From Amycolatopsis suaedae (GTDB lineage Bacteria > Actinomycetota > Actinomycetes > Mycobacteriales > Pseudonocardiaceae): 64,000 nucleotides of DNA. The stretch is from contig NZ_SFCC01000017.1 in assembly GCF_004214935.1 (NCBI RefSeq), positions 1-64,000 of the forward strand, given 5' to 3'. Below the pieces are notes generated by a model. That model saw nothing but the letters and a program-made list of their open reading frames with translations. It was not told the DNA's origin and did no database searches. This document shows positions 43,027 to 52,809 of the stretch, one piece after another (positions within the stretch are counted from its first letter, which is position 1; every line of letters begins with the position of its first letter). The position numbers and the translations under genes are program-made.

Positions 43027-44324
43027 CAGGAGACCTCCCGGTCCGCCACGGCCACCGAAGCGTCCAGAATGGACAGTGCCTCGTCGGCCTCCTCCTCGGT
43101 CAGCGTCATCGGCGGCGCGAGCCGGATGACGTTGCCGTGCAGCCCGCCCTTGCCCACGAGCAGGCCACGCGACTTCGTCTCCTCCAGCACCCGGCCGGCC
43201 GCGCCCGGCGCCGGGTCACCACCGCGGCCGACCAGTTCCAGGCCGATCATCAGCCCCTTGCCCCGGACGTCACCCAGTACCGGATAACGTCCGGCGACGT
43301 CCCGCAGCCCGCCGAGCAGCTTGTCGCCCAGCTTCGCCGCGTTGCCCTGCAGGTCGTGTGCCAGCAGGTAGTCCAGCGTCGCCTTCGCCCCGGCCGTCGA
43401 CACCGGGTTGCCGCCGAAGGTGGAGATCGAGTTCGCGGTCAGGCAGTCCATGATCTCGCCGCGCGCGACGACGCCGCCGATGGCCAGGCCGTTGCCAAGG
43501 CCCTTGGCGAACGTCATCAGGTCCGGGGTGACGCCGTGTGCCTGGATGCCCCAGAAGTGCTCGCCGGTACGCCCCCAGCCGGTCTGCACCTCGTCGGAGA
43601 TCAGCAGGATGCCGTACTCGTCGAGCACCTCCTTGAACGCCCCGAACAGGCCGTCCGGCGGCACGGAGAACCCGCCGACGCCCTGGATCGGCTCGGCGAT
43701 CATCGCCGCGACGTCACCGGAGGTCGTGGTGGCCAGCACGTCGCGCAGGTCGTCGACGCAGGCCGCGATGTAGTCCGCGTCGGACATCCCGGCGAACGGG
43801 CCGCGGAAGCGGTAGCCGCCGTGCACGTAGCTCACCTTCACCGGCGACAGCGCGCTGGCCGACCAGCCACGGTTGCCGGTGATGCCGACGGTGGCGAACG
43901 CCCTGCCGTGGTAGGAGTTGCGCAGTGCCAGCACCTGGTTGCTGCGGCGGTACTGGGTGGCCAGCATCAGCGCCGTCTCGTTGGCCTCGGTGCCGGAGTT
44001 GGTGAAGAACACCTTGGCGTCCGGGATGCCGGACAGCTCGGCGATCTGCTCGGCCAGCTCGACCTGCTTGCGGATGAGGTAGAGCGTCGAGGTGTGCAGC
44101 ACCCCGGTGTCGATCTGCGAGCGGACGGCGTCGGAGATCTCGGCGACGCCGTACCCGATCGCGTTGGTGAGGATGCCGGCGAAGAAGTCGAGGTAGGTCA
44201 CCCCGTCGCTGTCGGTGACGTGCCGCCCCTCCGCGTGGGCGATCTCGATCGGCTCGTCGTAGTACAGCGCCAGCCAGTTCGGCAGCACCGCCCGATGCCT
44301 GCTCAGCAGCTCCGATTCGCTCAT
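43026..44324 (-). CDS. Class III (omega-amino acid) aminotransferase
   Basis: This is a 432-aa PLP enzyme. Motifs include YLDFFAGILTNAIGYG, FFTNSGTEANETALMLA, SYHGRAFATVGITGNRGWSA, LLISDEVQTGWGRTGEHFWG (Asp contacting PLP) and the PLP-lysine in DLMTFAKGLGNGLAIGGV. In this context the likely substrate is beta-alanine or beta-aminoisobutyrate, giving malonate semialdehydes for MmsA. ATG 44324 has no clear ribosome site, so a leaderless start is possible. It is divergent from the PucR gene. Confidence 0.9.
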   Translation of the reverse strand: MSESELLSRHRAVLPNWLALYYDEPIEIAHAEGRHVTDSDGVTYLDFFAGILTNAIGYGVAEISDAVRSQIDTGVLHTSTLYLIRKQVELAEQIAELSGIPDAKVFFTNSGTEANETALMLATQYRRSNQVLALRNSYHGRAFATVGITGNRGWSASALSPVKVSYVHGGYRFRGPFAGMSDADYIAACVDDLRDVLATTTSGDVAAMIAEPIQGVGGFSVPPDGLFGAFKEVLDEYGILLISDEVQTGWGRTGEHFWGIQAHGVTPDLMTFAKGLGNGLAIGGVVARGEIMDCLTANSISTFGGNPVSTAGAKATLDYLLAHDLQGNAAKLGDKLLGGLRDVAGRYPVLGDVRGKGLMIGLELVGRGGDPAPGAAGRVLEETKSRGLLVGKGGLHGNVIRLAPPMTLTEEEADEALSILDASVAVADREVS

Positions 44325-44406
44325 GTGCGCAGTGTCGGGGCCGCCACCGGCGGGGCACCACCGGCAACGTGTACGGACTACGGCTCGCGGCCGTACAGTT
44401 TGCCGC

Positions 44407-46026
44407 ATGTACCCGACGGTCGCCGAGGTGCTCGCCCTCCCGGTGATCCGCCACGGGCGGCCCAGGGTGGTCGCGGGCAACGCCGGGCTGGACCGCCGGG
44501 TGCGCTGGGCCCACGTGGCCGAGGTGATCGACATCGCCCACCTGCTGCGTGGCGGCGAGCTGGTGCTGACCACCGGCGTCGCGCTGCCCGACGACCCGGA
44601 CGCGCTGGCCGGCTACCTCGACTCACTGGCCGAGGTGGGCGTGGCAGGCCTGGTCATCGAACTGGTGCAGCACTGGCCGGACGCGCCACCCGCCGCCCTG
44701 GTCCGCGCCGCGGAACGGCACGGGATCCCGCTGGTCACCCTGTCCAGGGAGATGCGGTTCGTCGCCATCACCGAGACGGTCAACGGCCTGATCGTCGACG
44801 CGCAGGTCAGCGAGCTGCGCGCGGCCGAGCGGGTGCACCAGACGTTCACCGCGCTGACCGTCGCCGGTGCCGAGCCCGCGGAGGTGCTGCGGGAGGTGGC
44901 CCGCACGACCGAGCATCCGGTGGTGCTGGAGACGCTGTCGCACGAGGTGCTCGCCTACGACGCCGCCGGCACCCCGCCGGGCGACCTGCTGGACGGCTGG
45001 CGGGACCGCTCGGCCCGGGTGCAGCTGGGCGAGCGCACCGGCTACCACGCCGGCAGCGGCTGGCTGATCACCGTCGTGGGCGCCCGTGGCCACGACTGGG
45101 GACGGCTGGTGGTGCTCTGCCCCGAGCCGCCGCCGGACCGGCACGTCGTGGTCGCCGAGCGGGCGGCGTCCGCGCTGGCGGTGCACCGGCTGGTGGCCCG
45201 CGACGGCGAGAGCCTGGAACGGCAGGCACACCGCGCGGTACTGACCGAACTGCTGACCTGCCCGGTACCTGGCGCCGAACTGGTCGCCCGCGCCGGAGCG
45301 CTCGGCGTGCCGCTGTCCGGGCGGCAGCTCATCGGGCTGGCCATCCGGCCGCTGCTCGACGCCGCCGACCAGCCCGCCCTCGCGGCCGGGCCGCTGCTGC
45401 GTGACCTGGCCGACGCCGCCGCGCTCGCGGCGCGCCGGGCCAAGATCGGCGCGCTGGTCGCGGTCGGCGAGGTGGGCAGCGCGGCGGGCGTGCGGATGCT
45501 GCTGGCGCTGTCGCCGCAGGCGCAGCCGGAGACCGTCGTGGAACGGCTGGCCGCCGAGGTGCACCACGCCGTGCGCGGGGCACCGGCGGTGATCGCGGCG
45601 GGCAGCACGGTCGAGGCGGCCGTCGACGTGCGGCACAGCCTGCTGGAGGCCGGGCAGGTGGCGGCCGCGGTACGGGAGCCGGGCGCGGGGGTGCACCGGC
45701 TCGGCGACGTCCGCCTGCGCGGGCTGCTGCACCTGCTCGCCGGTGACGAGCGGGTCGAGGCGTTCGCCGACCGCGAGCTGGGCCCGCTGCTGGCCAGGGA
45801 CGCGGCGGCGGGCAGCAGGCTGACCCAGGCGCTGCGGTACTTCTGCGCGCATGGCGGCAACAAGTCGGCTGCCGCGGCGGCCGCGCACATGTCGCGGACC
45901 GCCTACTACCAGCAGCTGGCCCGTGTCGAGCAGGTGCTCGGCGTGTCGCTGGAGGATCCGGAAACCGTGCTGTCCCTGCACGTGGCGCTGCTGGCACAGG
46001 AGGTCCGGGGTAACCCGGGCGAGTGA
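44407..46026 (+). CDS. PucR family transcriptional regulator
   Basis: The 539-aa protein has an N-terminal PucR domain (TVAEVLALPVIRHGRPRVVAGNAGLDRRVRWAHVAEVIDIAHLLRGGELVLTTGVAL), a GGDEF-like central fold and the C-terminal HTH_30 (LTQALRYFCAHGGNKSAAAAAAHMSRTAYYQQLARVEQVLGVSLEDPETVLSLHVAL). PucR proteins activate purine or pyrimidine catabolic genes. The 82-base divergent spacer contains TGTACGG-N14-CCGTACA (44370-44397), a candidate operator. It probably controls both arms of the locus. Confidence 0.92.
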   Translation: MYPTVAEVLALPVIRHGRPRVVAGNAGLDRRVRWAHVAEVIDIAHLLRGGELVLTTGVALPDDPDALAGYLDSLAEVGVAGLVIELVQHWPDAPPAALVRAAERHGIPLVTLSREMRFVAITETVNGLIVDAQVSELRAAERVHQTFTALTVAGAEPAEVLREVARTTEHPVVLETLSHEVLAYDAAGTPPGDLLDGWRDRSARVQLGERTGYHAGSGWLITVVGARGHDWGRLVVLCPEPPPDRHVVVAERAASALAVHRLVARDGESLERQAHRAVLTELLTCPVPGAELVARAGALGVPLSGRQLIGLAIRPLLDAADQPALAAGPLLRDLADAAALAARRAKIGALVAVGEVGSAAGVRMLLALSPQAQPETVVERLAAEVHHAVRGAPAVIAAGSTVEAAVDVRHSLLEAGQVAAAVREPGAGVHRLGDVRLRGLLHLLAGDERVEAFADRELGPLLARDAAAGSRLTQALRYFCAHGGNKSAAAAAAHMSRTAYYQQLARVEQVLGVSLEDPETVLSLHVALLAQEVRGNPGE

Positions 46027-46084
46027 GACTTGATCACACGGTCGAGTTGTCCGGTGATCAGCCCGGAGCGCCGATGAACCGAAT

Positions 46085-46456
46085 ATGGCATTCCTTCCCT
46101 TCGAACCGATCACCGCGTGCGCGCTCACCCTCGCCTGCCTCGGTGCTCCGGCCCCCGGCGACGCGTCGCTCACCCTGACCCAGCACGAGTCCTCGGGTGC
46201 GGCGGCGATCGTGACGCTGCACTGTGACCCGGTCAGCGGCACCCACCCCGACGCGGACCGGGCCTGCGCAACGCTGTCCGACGCCGGTGGCGACTTCGCC
46301 CGCATCGAGTCCGAGGACGCCGCGTGCACGCTGGAGTACGCGCCGATCGAGGTGCACGCCCGCGGCAACTGGCACGGCAAGCGCGTCGAGTACGCCACCA
46401 CCTACCCGAACCGCTGCGTCGCCGTGGCAGAGTCCCGGGGCGTGTTCGGCTTTTGA
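46085..46456 (+). CDS. Subtilisin inhibitor-like (SSI, family I16) secreted protein
   Basis: The 123-aa protein has a signal-like N-terminus (about 1-27), then the SSI core: IVTLHCDPVSGTHPDADRACATLSDAGGDFARI, CTLEYAPIEVHARGNWHGKRVEYATTYPNRC and the closing VFGF. The four cysteines (47, 61, 81, 111) match the two conserved disulfides. By analogy with SSI the reactive bond falls two residues after Cys81, making P1 Leu83 and P1' Glu84. It should inhibit extracellular subtilisin-like proteases. It sits between the regulator and the transporter of the pyrimidine locus without an obvious link. Confidence 0.9.
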   Translation: MAFLPFEPITACALTLACLGAPAPGDASLTLTQHESSGAAAIVTLHCDPVSGTHPDADRACATLSDAGGDFARIESEDAACTLEYAPIEVHARGNWHGKRVEYATTYPNRCVAVAESRGVFGF

Positions 46457-46458
46457 GC

Positions 46459-46583
46459 CTGAGTCTTCTGCCCTCGCTCCGCTCGGGCGCGGTCGGGCCC
46501 TTCGGTCGGCGTCTTCCCTCCTCGCCGTCGCTTGCTGCGCAAGCTTTGGGCTCGTCAGTCCAGACGCCGACGGCCCGACCGGT
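46459..46583 (-). repeat. 125-bp dispersed repeat, copy 2
   Basis: Read on the minus strand it matches 11233-11360, including the shared block GACGGCGAGGAGGGAAGACG. It lies directly behind the SSI stop and before the NCS1 transporter gene. No coding function is supported. Confidence 0.7.
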
Positions 46584-46691
46584 TCGGGTCGCTTGGGCGG
46601 AGCGAGGCAATACACACACTGTTCACCGTTGAGTGACGTGGCACACATTCTGACACTGCCGTAGGGCACCGGCGCGACCGAGGATTCCGCA

Positions 46692-48275
46692 ATGAAGCCC
46701 AGCGGGTCCACGCACGTACACGCCGACGGCCGCGTCGAGCTGACCGACACGGCGCCCCTGAAGGGCAGCAGGTTCGCCAACGACGAGCTGGCACCCGTCC
46801 CGGTGTCCGGCCGCACCTGGAGCACCTACAACTACTTCGCGCTGTGGATGGGCATGGCGCACAACATCCCCAGCTACGCGCTGGCCGCGTCGCTGATCGC
46901 GCTGGGGATGGACTGGGTGCAGGCGCTGATGACCATCACGCTGGGCAACATCATCGTGCTGGCGCCGATGCTGCTGAACAGCCACGCAGGCACCAAGTAC
47001 GGCATCCCGTTCCCCGTGTTCGCCCGCGCCTTCTACGGCATGCGCGGCGCGAACCTGGCCGCGCTGCTGCGGGCGTTCATCGCCTGCGGCTGGTTCGGCA
47101 TCCAGACCTGGGTGGGCGGCGAGGCGATCTACATCCTGGTGGGCAAGCTGACCGGCTCCGGCTGGCGCAACGCGCCCGAGCTGGCCGGGCAGCCGTGGAC
47201 GCTGTGGCTGTCCTTCGCCGTGTTCTGGGTGATCCAGATGCTGATCATCTGGCGCGGCATGGAAGCCGTGCGGCGCTTCGAGAACTGGACCGCGCCGCTG
47301 GTGTCGGTGGCGTTCCTGATCCTGCTCGCCTACGTCCTGGTCAAGGCGGGCGGCCTGGGCCCGATCCTGTCCGAGCCGTCGGAACTGGGCTGGGGCCCGG
47401 AGTTCTGGAAGACGTTCGCGCCCGCGCTGATGGCGATGATCGCGTTCTGGTCGACGCTGTCGCTGAACATGCCCGACTTCACCCGCTTCGGCGGCAGCCA
47501 GCGCAAGCAGGTGCGTGGCCAGATCCTCGGCCTGCCCACCACGATGACGTTCATCGCGATCGTCGCCATCCTCACCACGTCCGGCGGCAAGGTGCTCTAC
47601 GGCGAGGAGATCTGGGACCCGGCCAAGCTCGCCGACCGGTTCGACAGCCCGCTGCTCGTCGTGGTCGCGCTCATCGCGCTGGTGCTGGCGACGATCTCGG
47701 CGAACCTGGCGGCCAACGTGGTCAGCCCGTCCTACGACTTCTCCAACGCCTTCCCGCGCAAGATCACCTTCGCCGTCGGCGGGCTGATCACCGGCGTCAT
47801 CGGCGTGGTGATCATGCCGTGGAAGCTGTACTCCGACCCGAGCATCTACATCTTCGCCTGGCTGGGTTTCTACGGCGGCGTGCTCGGCGCGGTGGCCGGG
47901 GTCCTGGTCGCGGGCTACTGGGTGGTCCGCCGCACGAAGCTGGACCTGGCGGCCCTGTACAGCGAGGACAGGCGCGGGCCGTACTGGTTCCGCGCCGGCT
48001 GGAGCTGGCAGGCACTGGTGGCGACGGTCGTCGGCGGCGTGCTCGCCTGCGGCGGCGCCTACACCGCACCGGGCACGCAGGGGCCGTTCCCCGCCGACGG
48101 GCTGATCCCGCTGCTCAAACCGCTCTACGACTACAGCTGGGCAGCCGGGCTGGCCGGCGCGTTCGCCGTCTACCTGCTGCTGCAACTGGGAAGTTCGAAG
48201 TCCGACCGAACCGAGGAGGAAGCCAGTGAGCGACGTGGTACGAGCCGGGTTGATCCAGCAGCGATGGACCGGTGA
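46692..48275 (+). CDS. NCS1 family nucleobase/hydantoin:cation symporter
   Basis: The 527-aa transporter has about 12 membrane helices. NCS1 motifs are present: TWSTYNYFALWMGMAHNIPSYALAASLIALGM, NSHAGTKYGIPFPVFARAFYGMRGANLAALLRAFIACGWFGIQTWVGG and SLNMPDFTRFGGSQRKQVRGQILGLP. The context (hydantoinase-like and carbamoylase-like enzymes) suggests uptake of uracil, dihydropyrimidines or hydantoins. The 3' end overlaps the next gene by 50 bases, so the two are co-translated. Confidence 0.93.
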   Translation: MKPSGSTHVHADGRVELTDTAPLKGSRFANDELAPVPVSGRTWSTYNYFALWMGMAHNIPSYALAASLIALGMDWVQALMTITLGNIIVLAPMLLNSHAGTKYGIPFPVFARAFYGMRGANLAALLRAFIACGWFGIQTWVGGEAIYILVGKLTGSGWRNAPELAGQPWTLWLSFAVFWVIQMLIIWRGMEAVRRFENWTAPLVSVAFLILLAYVLVKAGGLGPILSEPSELGWGPEFWKTFAPALMAMIAFWSTLSLNMPDFTRFGGSQRKQVRGQILGLPTTMTFIAIVAILTTSGGKVLYGEEIWDPAKLADRFDSPLLVVVALIALVLATISANLAANVVSPSYDFSNAFPRKITFAVGGLITGVIGVVIMPWKLYSDPSIYIFAWLGFYGGVLGAVAGVLVAGYWVVRRTKLDLAALYSEDRRGPYWFRAGWSWQALVATVVGGVLACGGAYTAPGTQGPFPADGLIPLLKPLYDYSWAAGLAGAFAVYLLLQLGSSKSDRTEEEASERRGTSRVDPAAMDR

Positions 48276-49068
48276 CAAGGAGTCCATGATCGCGGCGGCG
48301 GTCGACGCCATCGGCACGGCCGCCTCGCAGGGCGCGCAGGTGGTGTGCCTGCAGGAACTGTTCTACGGGCCGTACTTCTGCCAGGTGCAGGACACGGACT
48401 ACTACTCCTACACCGAGGCCATCCCGGACGGGCCGACGACGAAGCTGATGCAGGAGGTGGCCGAGCGCCACGGCGTCGTGCTGGTGGTGCCGATGTACGA
48501 GGTCGAGCAGCCCGGCGTCTACTACAACACCGCGGCGGTGATCGACGCCGACGGCCGCTACCTGGGCAAGCACCGCAAGAACCACATCCCGCAGGTGAAG
48601 GGCTTCTGGGAGAAGTTCTACTTCCGGCCCGGCAACATGGGCTACCCGGTGTTCGACACCGCCGTCGGGCGCATCGGCGTCTACATCTGTTACGAGCGGC
48701 ACTTCCCCGAGGGCTGGCGCGCGCTGGGCCTGGCCGGGGCGAAGATCGTGTTCAACCCGTCGGCCACCAGCCGCGGGCTGTCGGAGTACCTGTGGCGGCT
48801 GGAGCAGACCTCGGCCGCCGTCGCCAACGAGTACTTCGTCGGCACGATCAACCGGGTGGGCGTGGAACCGCTGGGAGACAACGAGTTCTACGGCCAGAGC
48901 TACTTCGCCGACCCGCGTGGCCAGCTCATCGGCGGCGCCGCGTCGGACACCGAGGAGGAGATCGTCGTCCGCGACCTGGACATGGGCCTGCTGGCCGAGG
49001 TCCGGGACCTGTGGGCGTTCTACCGCGACCGGCGGCCGGACACCTACGGCCCGCTGACCGAGGCGTGA
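48226..49068 (+). CDS. Beta-ureidopropionase / N-carbamoyl amino acid amidohydrolase (nitrilase superfamily)
   Basis: The 280-aa enzyme has the Glu-Lys-Cys triad: Glu44 (VCLQELFYGPYFCQ), Lys118 (GKHRKNHIPQVKGFWEKFYFRPG) and Cys155 (GVYICYERHFPEGWR). The sequence around each matches N-carbamoylputrescine/beta-alanine amidases. Between a transporter and a dihydropyrimidinase, the likely reaction is N-carbamoyl-beta-alanine to beta-alanine, CO2 and ammonia. It starts at GTG 48226, within the transporter gene. Confidence 0.9.
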   Translation: MSDVVRAGLIQQRWTGDKESMIAAAVDAIGTAASQGAQVVCLQELFYGPYFCQVQDTDYYSYTEAIPDGPTTKLMQEVAERHGVVLVVPMYEVEQPGVYYNTAAVIDADGRYLGKHRKNHIPQVKGFWEKFYFRPGNMGYPVFDTAVGRIGVYICYERHFPEGWRALGLAGAKIVFNPSATSRGLSEYLWRLEQTSAAVANEYFVGTINRVGVEPLGDNEFYGQSYFADPRGQLIGGAASDTEEEIVVRDLDMGLLAEVRDLWAFYRDRRPDTYGPLTEA

Positions 49069-49073
49069 TCGGC

Positions 49074-50465
<1,392 letters not shown>

Positions 50466-50475
50466 GGAGGCATGG

Positions 50476-51474
50476 GTGGACTTCGGTGTGGTGCTGCAGA
50501 CCGACCCGCCCGCGCGGGAGGTCGTGCGGCTGATGGTGGAGGCCGAGCGGCGAGGGTTCCGCTACGGCTGGACGTTCGACTCCTGCGTGCTGTGGCAGGA
50601 GCCGTTCGTCATCTACTCGCAGGTGCTGGCGGCGACGTCGTCGCTGCTGGTCGGGCCCATGGTGACCAGCCCGGGCACGCGGGACTGGTCGGTGCTGGCT
50701 TCGCTGTTCGCCACGCTCAACGACACCTACGGCAACCGGACGGTGTGCGGTATCGGGCGCGGTGACTCGGCGCACCGGGTGGTCGGGATGCCGCCGTCGA
50801 CGCTGGCGACCGTGCGCGAGTGCATGCGGGTGGTGAAGGATCTGGCCGAGGGCCGGGAGGCGCGGCTGCGCGACACAGTCGTGCGGATCCCCTGGGTCAA
50901 CGGGGGCCGGCTGGAGATGTGGATGGCCGGCTACGGCCCGAAGGCGCTGGCCACGATCGGTGAGCACGCCGACGGGTTCATCCTGCAGTGCGCCGACCCG
51001 GCCATCGCCCGGTGGACGATCGGCGCCGTGCGCGACGCGGCCCGCGCGGCGGGCCGGGACCCGGCGGGGATCGCGGTCTGCGTGGCCGCGCCCGCCTACG
51101 TCGGCGACAACCTGGCCCACCAGCGCGAGCAGCTGCGGTGGTTCGGCGGGATGGTCGGCAACCACGTCGCGGACCTGGTGGCCCGCTACGGCGACTCCGG
51201 TCCGGTGCCCAGGGAGCTGACCGACTACATCCGCGGGCGGCAGGGCTACGACTATGCCCACCACGGCAGGGCTGGCAACCCGTCGACCGACTTCGTGCCC
51301 GACGAGATCGTCGACCGGTTCTGCCTGACCGGCCCGGCGGCGGCCCACGTCGACCGGCTGGCCGAGCTGGCGGAGCTGGGCGTCGACCAGTTCGCCCTGT
51401 ACCTCATGCACGACCAGCGGGAGCAGACCCTGGCCGCCTACGGCGACGAGGTGATCACCAAGCTGGTCACCTGA
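50476..51474 (+). CDS. LLM-class (F420/FMN) oxidoreductase
   Basis: This 332-aa luciferase-like TIM barrel starts at GTG 50476 behind GGGAGGC (MDFGVVLQTDPPAREVVRLMVEAERRGFRYGWTFDS). SPGTRDWSVLASLFATLNDTYGNRTVCGIGRGDSAHRVVG and MWMAGYGPKALATIGEHADGFILQCADP match a subgroup found with pyrimidine-degradation genes. The cofactor is probably F420 or FMN. It may act in the reductive step, since no dihydropyrimidine dehydrogenase is encoded here, or in a side reaction. That role is inference. Confidence 0.88.
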   Translation: MDFGVVLQTDPPAREVVRLMVEAERRGFRYGWTFDSCVLWQEPFVIYSQVLAATSSLLVGPMVTSPGTRDWSVLASLFATLNDTYGNRTVCGIGRGDSAHRVVGMPPSTLATVRECMRVVKDLAEGREARLRDTVVRIPWVNGGRLEMWMAGYGPKALATIGEHADGFILQCADPAIARWTIGAVRDAARAAGRDPAGIAVCVAAPAYVGDNLAHQREQLRWFGGMVGNHVADLVARYGDSGPVPRELTDYIRGRQGYDYAHHGRAGNPSTDFVPDEIVDRFCLTGPAAAHVDRLAELAELGVDQFALYLMHDQREQTLAAYGDEVITKLVT

Positions 51475-51480
51475 GCTCCA

Positions 51481-51908
51481 AAGCACGTGAAGGCCACCTT
51501 CATTACGTGAGATGTCAGGGCCCCGGCAAAGTCGGTGTGGGTGGCTTTGTCGCGGGTCCCCCAATGTGGCATTGGGGTACTTGAACTCCCCCAATGCCAC
51601 ATTGGGGGAGTTCGCCGGTCGCCGGGGTGGTCTCGTTCGTGGTGACCGGCGGGGCTACCGAGCCTGCTGAGCCTGCTGTGACCACTGAGACTGCCAAGGC
51701 CGCGACACCGGCGCCGCAAAGCTCGTGAAGGCCACCTTCACCACATGAGACGACAGAAACTCGGCCTTCACCCGAACCCACACGCCCCAGCCACACCAGG
51801 CGTCACAACCGCATCAACGCTCACCCGCCACCCCACGCCGCCGGCAGCCAGCGCCGACTTCGCCGGGGCCCTGACGCGAGACGTGGTGAAGGTGGCCTTC
51901 ACGTGCTT
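51481..51908. repeat. MITE-like element with GTGAAGG terminal inverted repeats
   Basis: The left (from 51481, AAGCACGTGAAGGCCACC) and right ends (to 51908) are inverted copies over about 54 bases with several mismatches. They run through TCAGGGCCCCGGC into AAGTCGG. An internal palindrome copy is at 51725-51741. The element fills the gap between the convergent ends of the LLM and siderophore-interacting-protein genes. No protein is encoded. Confidence 0.72.
51557..51610. repeat. Two opposed CCCCCAATG...CATTGGGG palindromes
   Basis: CCCCCAATG-TGG-CATTGGGG (about 51558-51577) and CTCCCCCAATG-CCA-CATTGGGGGAG (51586-51610, 11-bp perfect arms) lie in opposite orientation inside the MITE-like element. 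The layout mirrors the GTGAAGG palindromes (7-bp arm, CCA/TGG centre) but with a different sequence. Confidence 0.7.
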
Positions 51909-51937
51909 GGGACGGCGCCGGACCGTGTCGGGTCCGG

Positions 51938-52738
51938 TCAGGCCTGGGACTTCGCCTCGGCGGCCTTCTCGACGCGCCAGACCTCGTCGGTGGCGCCGCG
52001 TCGCCAGTAGCCGGAGATGGAGAGCAGGTCACGGGACACGCCACGCTCGTCGAGCAGGTGCCTGCGCAGCTCGCGGACGAACCCGGCCTCGCCGTGGACG
52101 AACGCCTGCACGGTGCCGGGCGGGAACTCCAGGGCCCGCACCGCGGCGGCCAGGTCGGCACCGGCGCTGCGGTGCAGCCAGGTGACCTGGACGTCGCCCT
52201 TGGTGGCCAGGGCCTGCTCCTCCCCGGCGTCCTCGACCAGGATCAGCGCGTGCCCCGGCGCACCGGCGGGCAACTGCTCCAGCGACGCGGCGATGGCGGG
52301 CAGGGCACTCTCGTCACCGGCCAGCAGGTGCCAGTCGACGTCCTCGCGGGGCGCGTAGGCCCCGCCGGGGCCGAGGATCAGGAACTCGTCCCCGGGCCGC
52401 AGCGCCGCCGCCCACGGGCCGGCGAGGCCCTCGTCGCCGTGGTGGACGAAGTCGATGGCCAGCTCGCCGGATTTGGCGTCGTGGTAGCGCACGGTGTAGC
52501 TGCGCTGCCGGGGCCACTGCTCGCGGGGGTAGGTCTCGCGCACCGCCGCCAGGTCGAACTCGTCGGGATAGACCACGCCCGGCACTGGGAAGATAATCTT
52601 GACGTAGGCGTCGGTGAACCCGTTGGGAACGAAGCTGGCGAAGTCTCCGCCACCGGCGACGACGCGGATCATGTGCGGGGTGAGGCGCTCGGTGCGCAGC
52701 ACCCGCAACCGGATCAGCGGCCTGGCCTTGCGAGCCAT
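51938..52738 (-). CDS. Siderophore-interacting protein (ferric-siderophore reductase)
   Basis: This 266-aa FAD-binding protein of the SIP family has RVLRTERLTPHMIRVV, the flavin motif WPRQRSYTVRYHDAKSGELAIDFVHHGDEGLAGPWAA, GPGGAYAPR, DWHLLAGDESALPAIAASLEQLP and SGYWRRGATDEVWR. It releases iron by reducing ferric siderophores in the cytosol. The start is ATG 52738. A classic iron box 29 bases upstream predicts repression by an IdeR/DmdR protein under iron sufficiency. Confidence 0.94.
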   Translation of the reverse strand: MARKARPLIRLRVLRTERLTPHMIRVVAGGGDFASFVPNGFTDAYVKIIFPVPGVVYPDEFDLAAVRETYPREQWPRQRSYTVRYHDAKSGELAIDFVHHGDEGLAGPWAAALRPGDEFLILGPGGAYAPREDVDWHLLAGDESALPAIAASLEQLPAGAPGHALILVEDAGEEQALATKGDVQVTWLHRSAGADLAAAVRALEFPPGTVQAFVHGEAGFVRELRRHLLDERGVSRDLLSISGYWRRGATDEVWRVEKAAEAKSQA

Positions 52739-52766
52739 ACGGTCACTCCTCGAAGACGGGACCAGA

Positions 52767-52785
52767 TGAACCAAGGCTAACCTAA
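52767..52785 (-). promoter_or_regulatory. Iron box (IdeR/DmdR-type operator)
   Basis: On the minus strand TTAGGTTAGCCTTGGTTCA matches the consensus TTAGGTTAGGCTAACCTAA perfectly in the left half (TTAGGTTAG), with a degenerate right half. It lies immediately before the siderophore-interacting-protein gene. Confidence 0.8.
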
Positions 52786-52809
52786 TTTGACCCGCGTCGC
52801 CCGTTCGGT

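Noticed and set aside
43137..44400. Long plus-strand open frame antisense to the aminotransferase
   Set aside because: Arg/His/Val-rich shadow translation; the minus-strand enzyme has all class III aminotransferase motifs.
46233..46619. Minus-strand frame over the SSI gene and following gap
   Set aside because: It consists of the reverse complement of the SSI gene plus dispersed repeat copy 2; no protein features.
51515..51796. Minus-strand frames across the 51.5-kb repeat element
   Set aside because: They translate palindromic repeat DNA (PPVTTNETT, CHIGG strings) seen in unrelated repeats, not protein.
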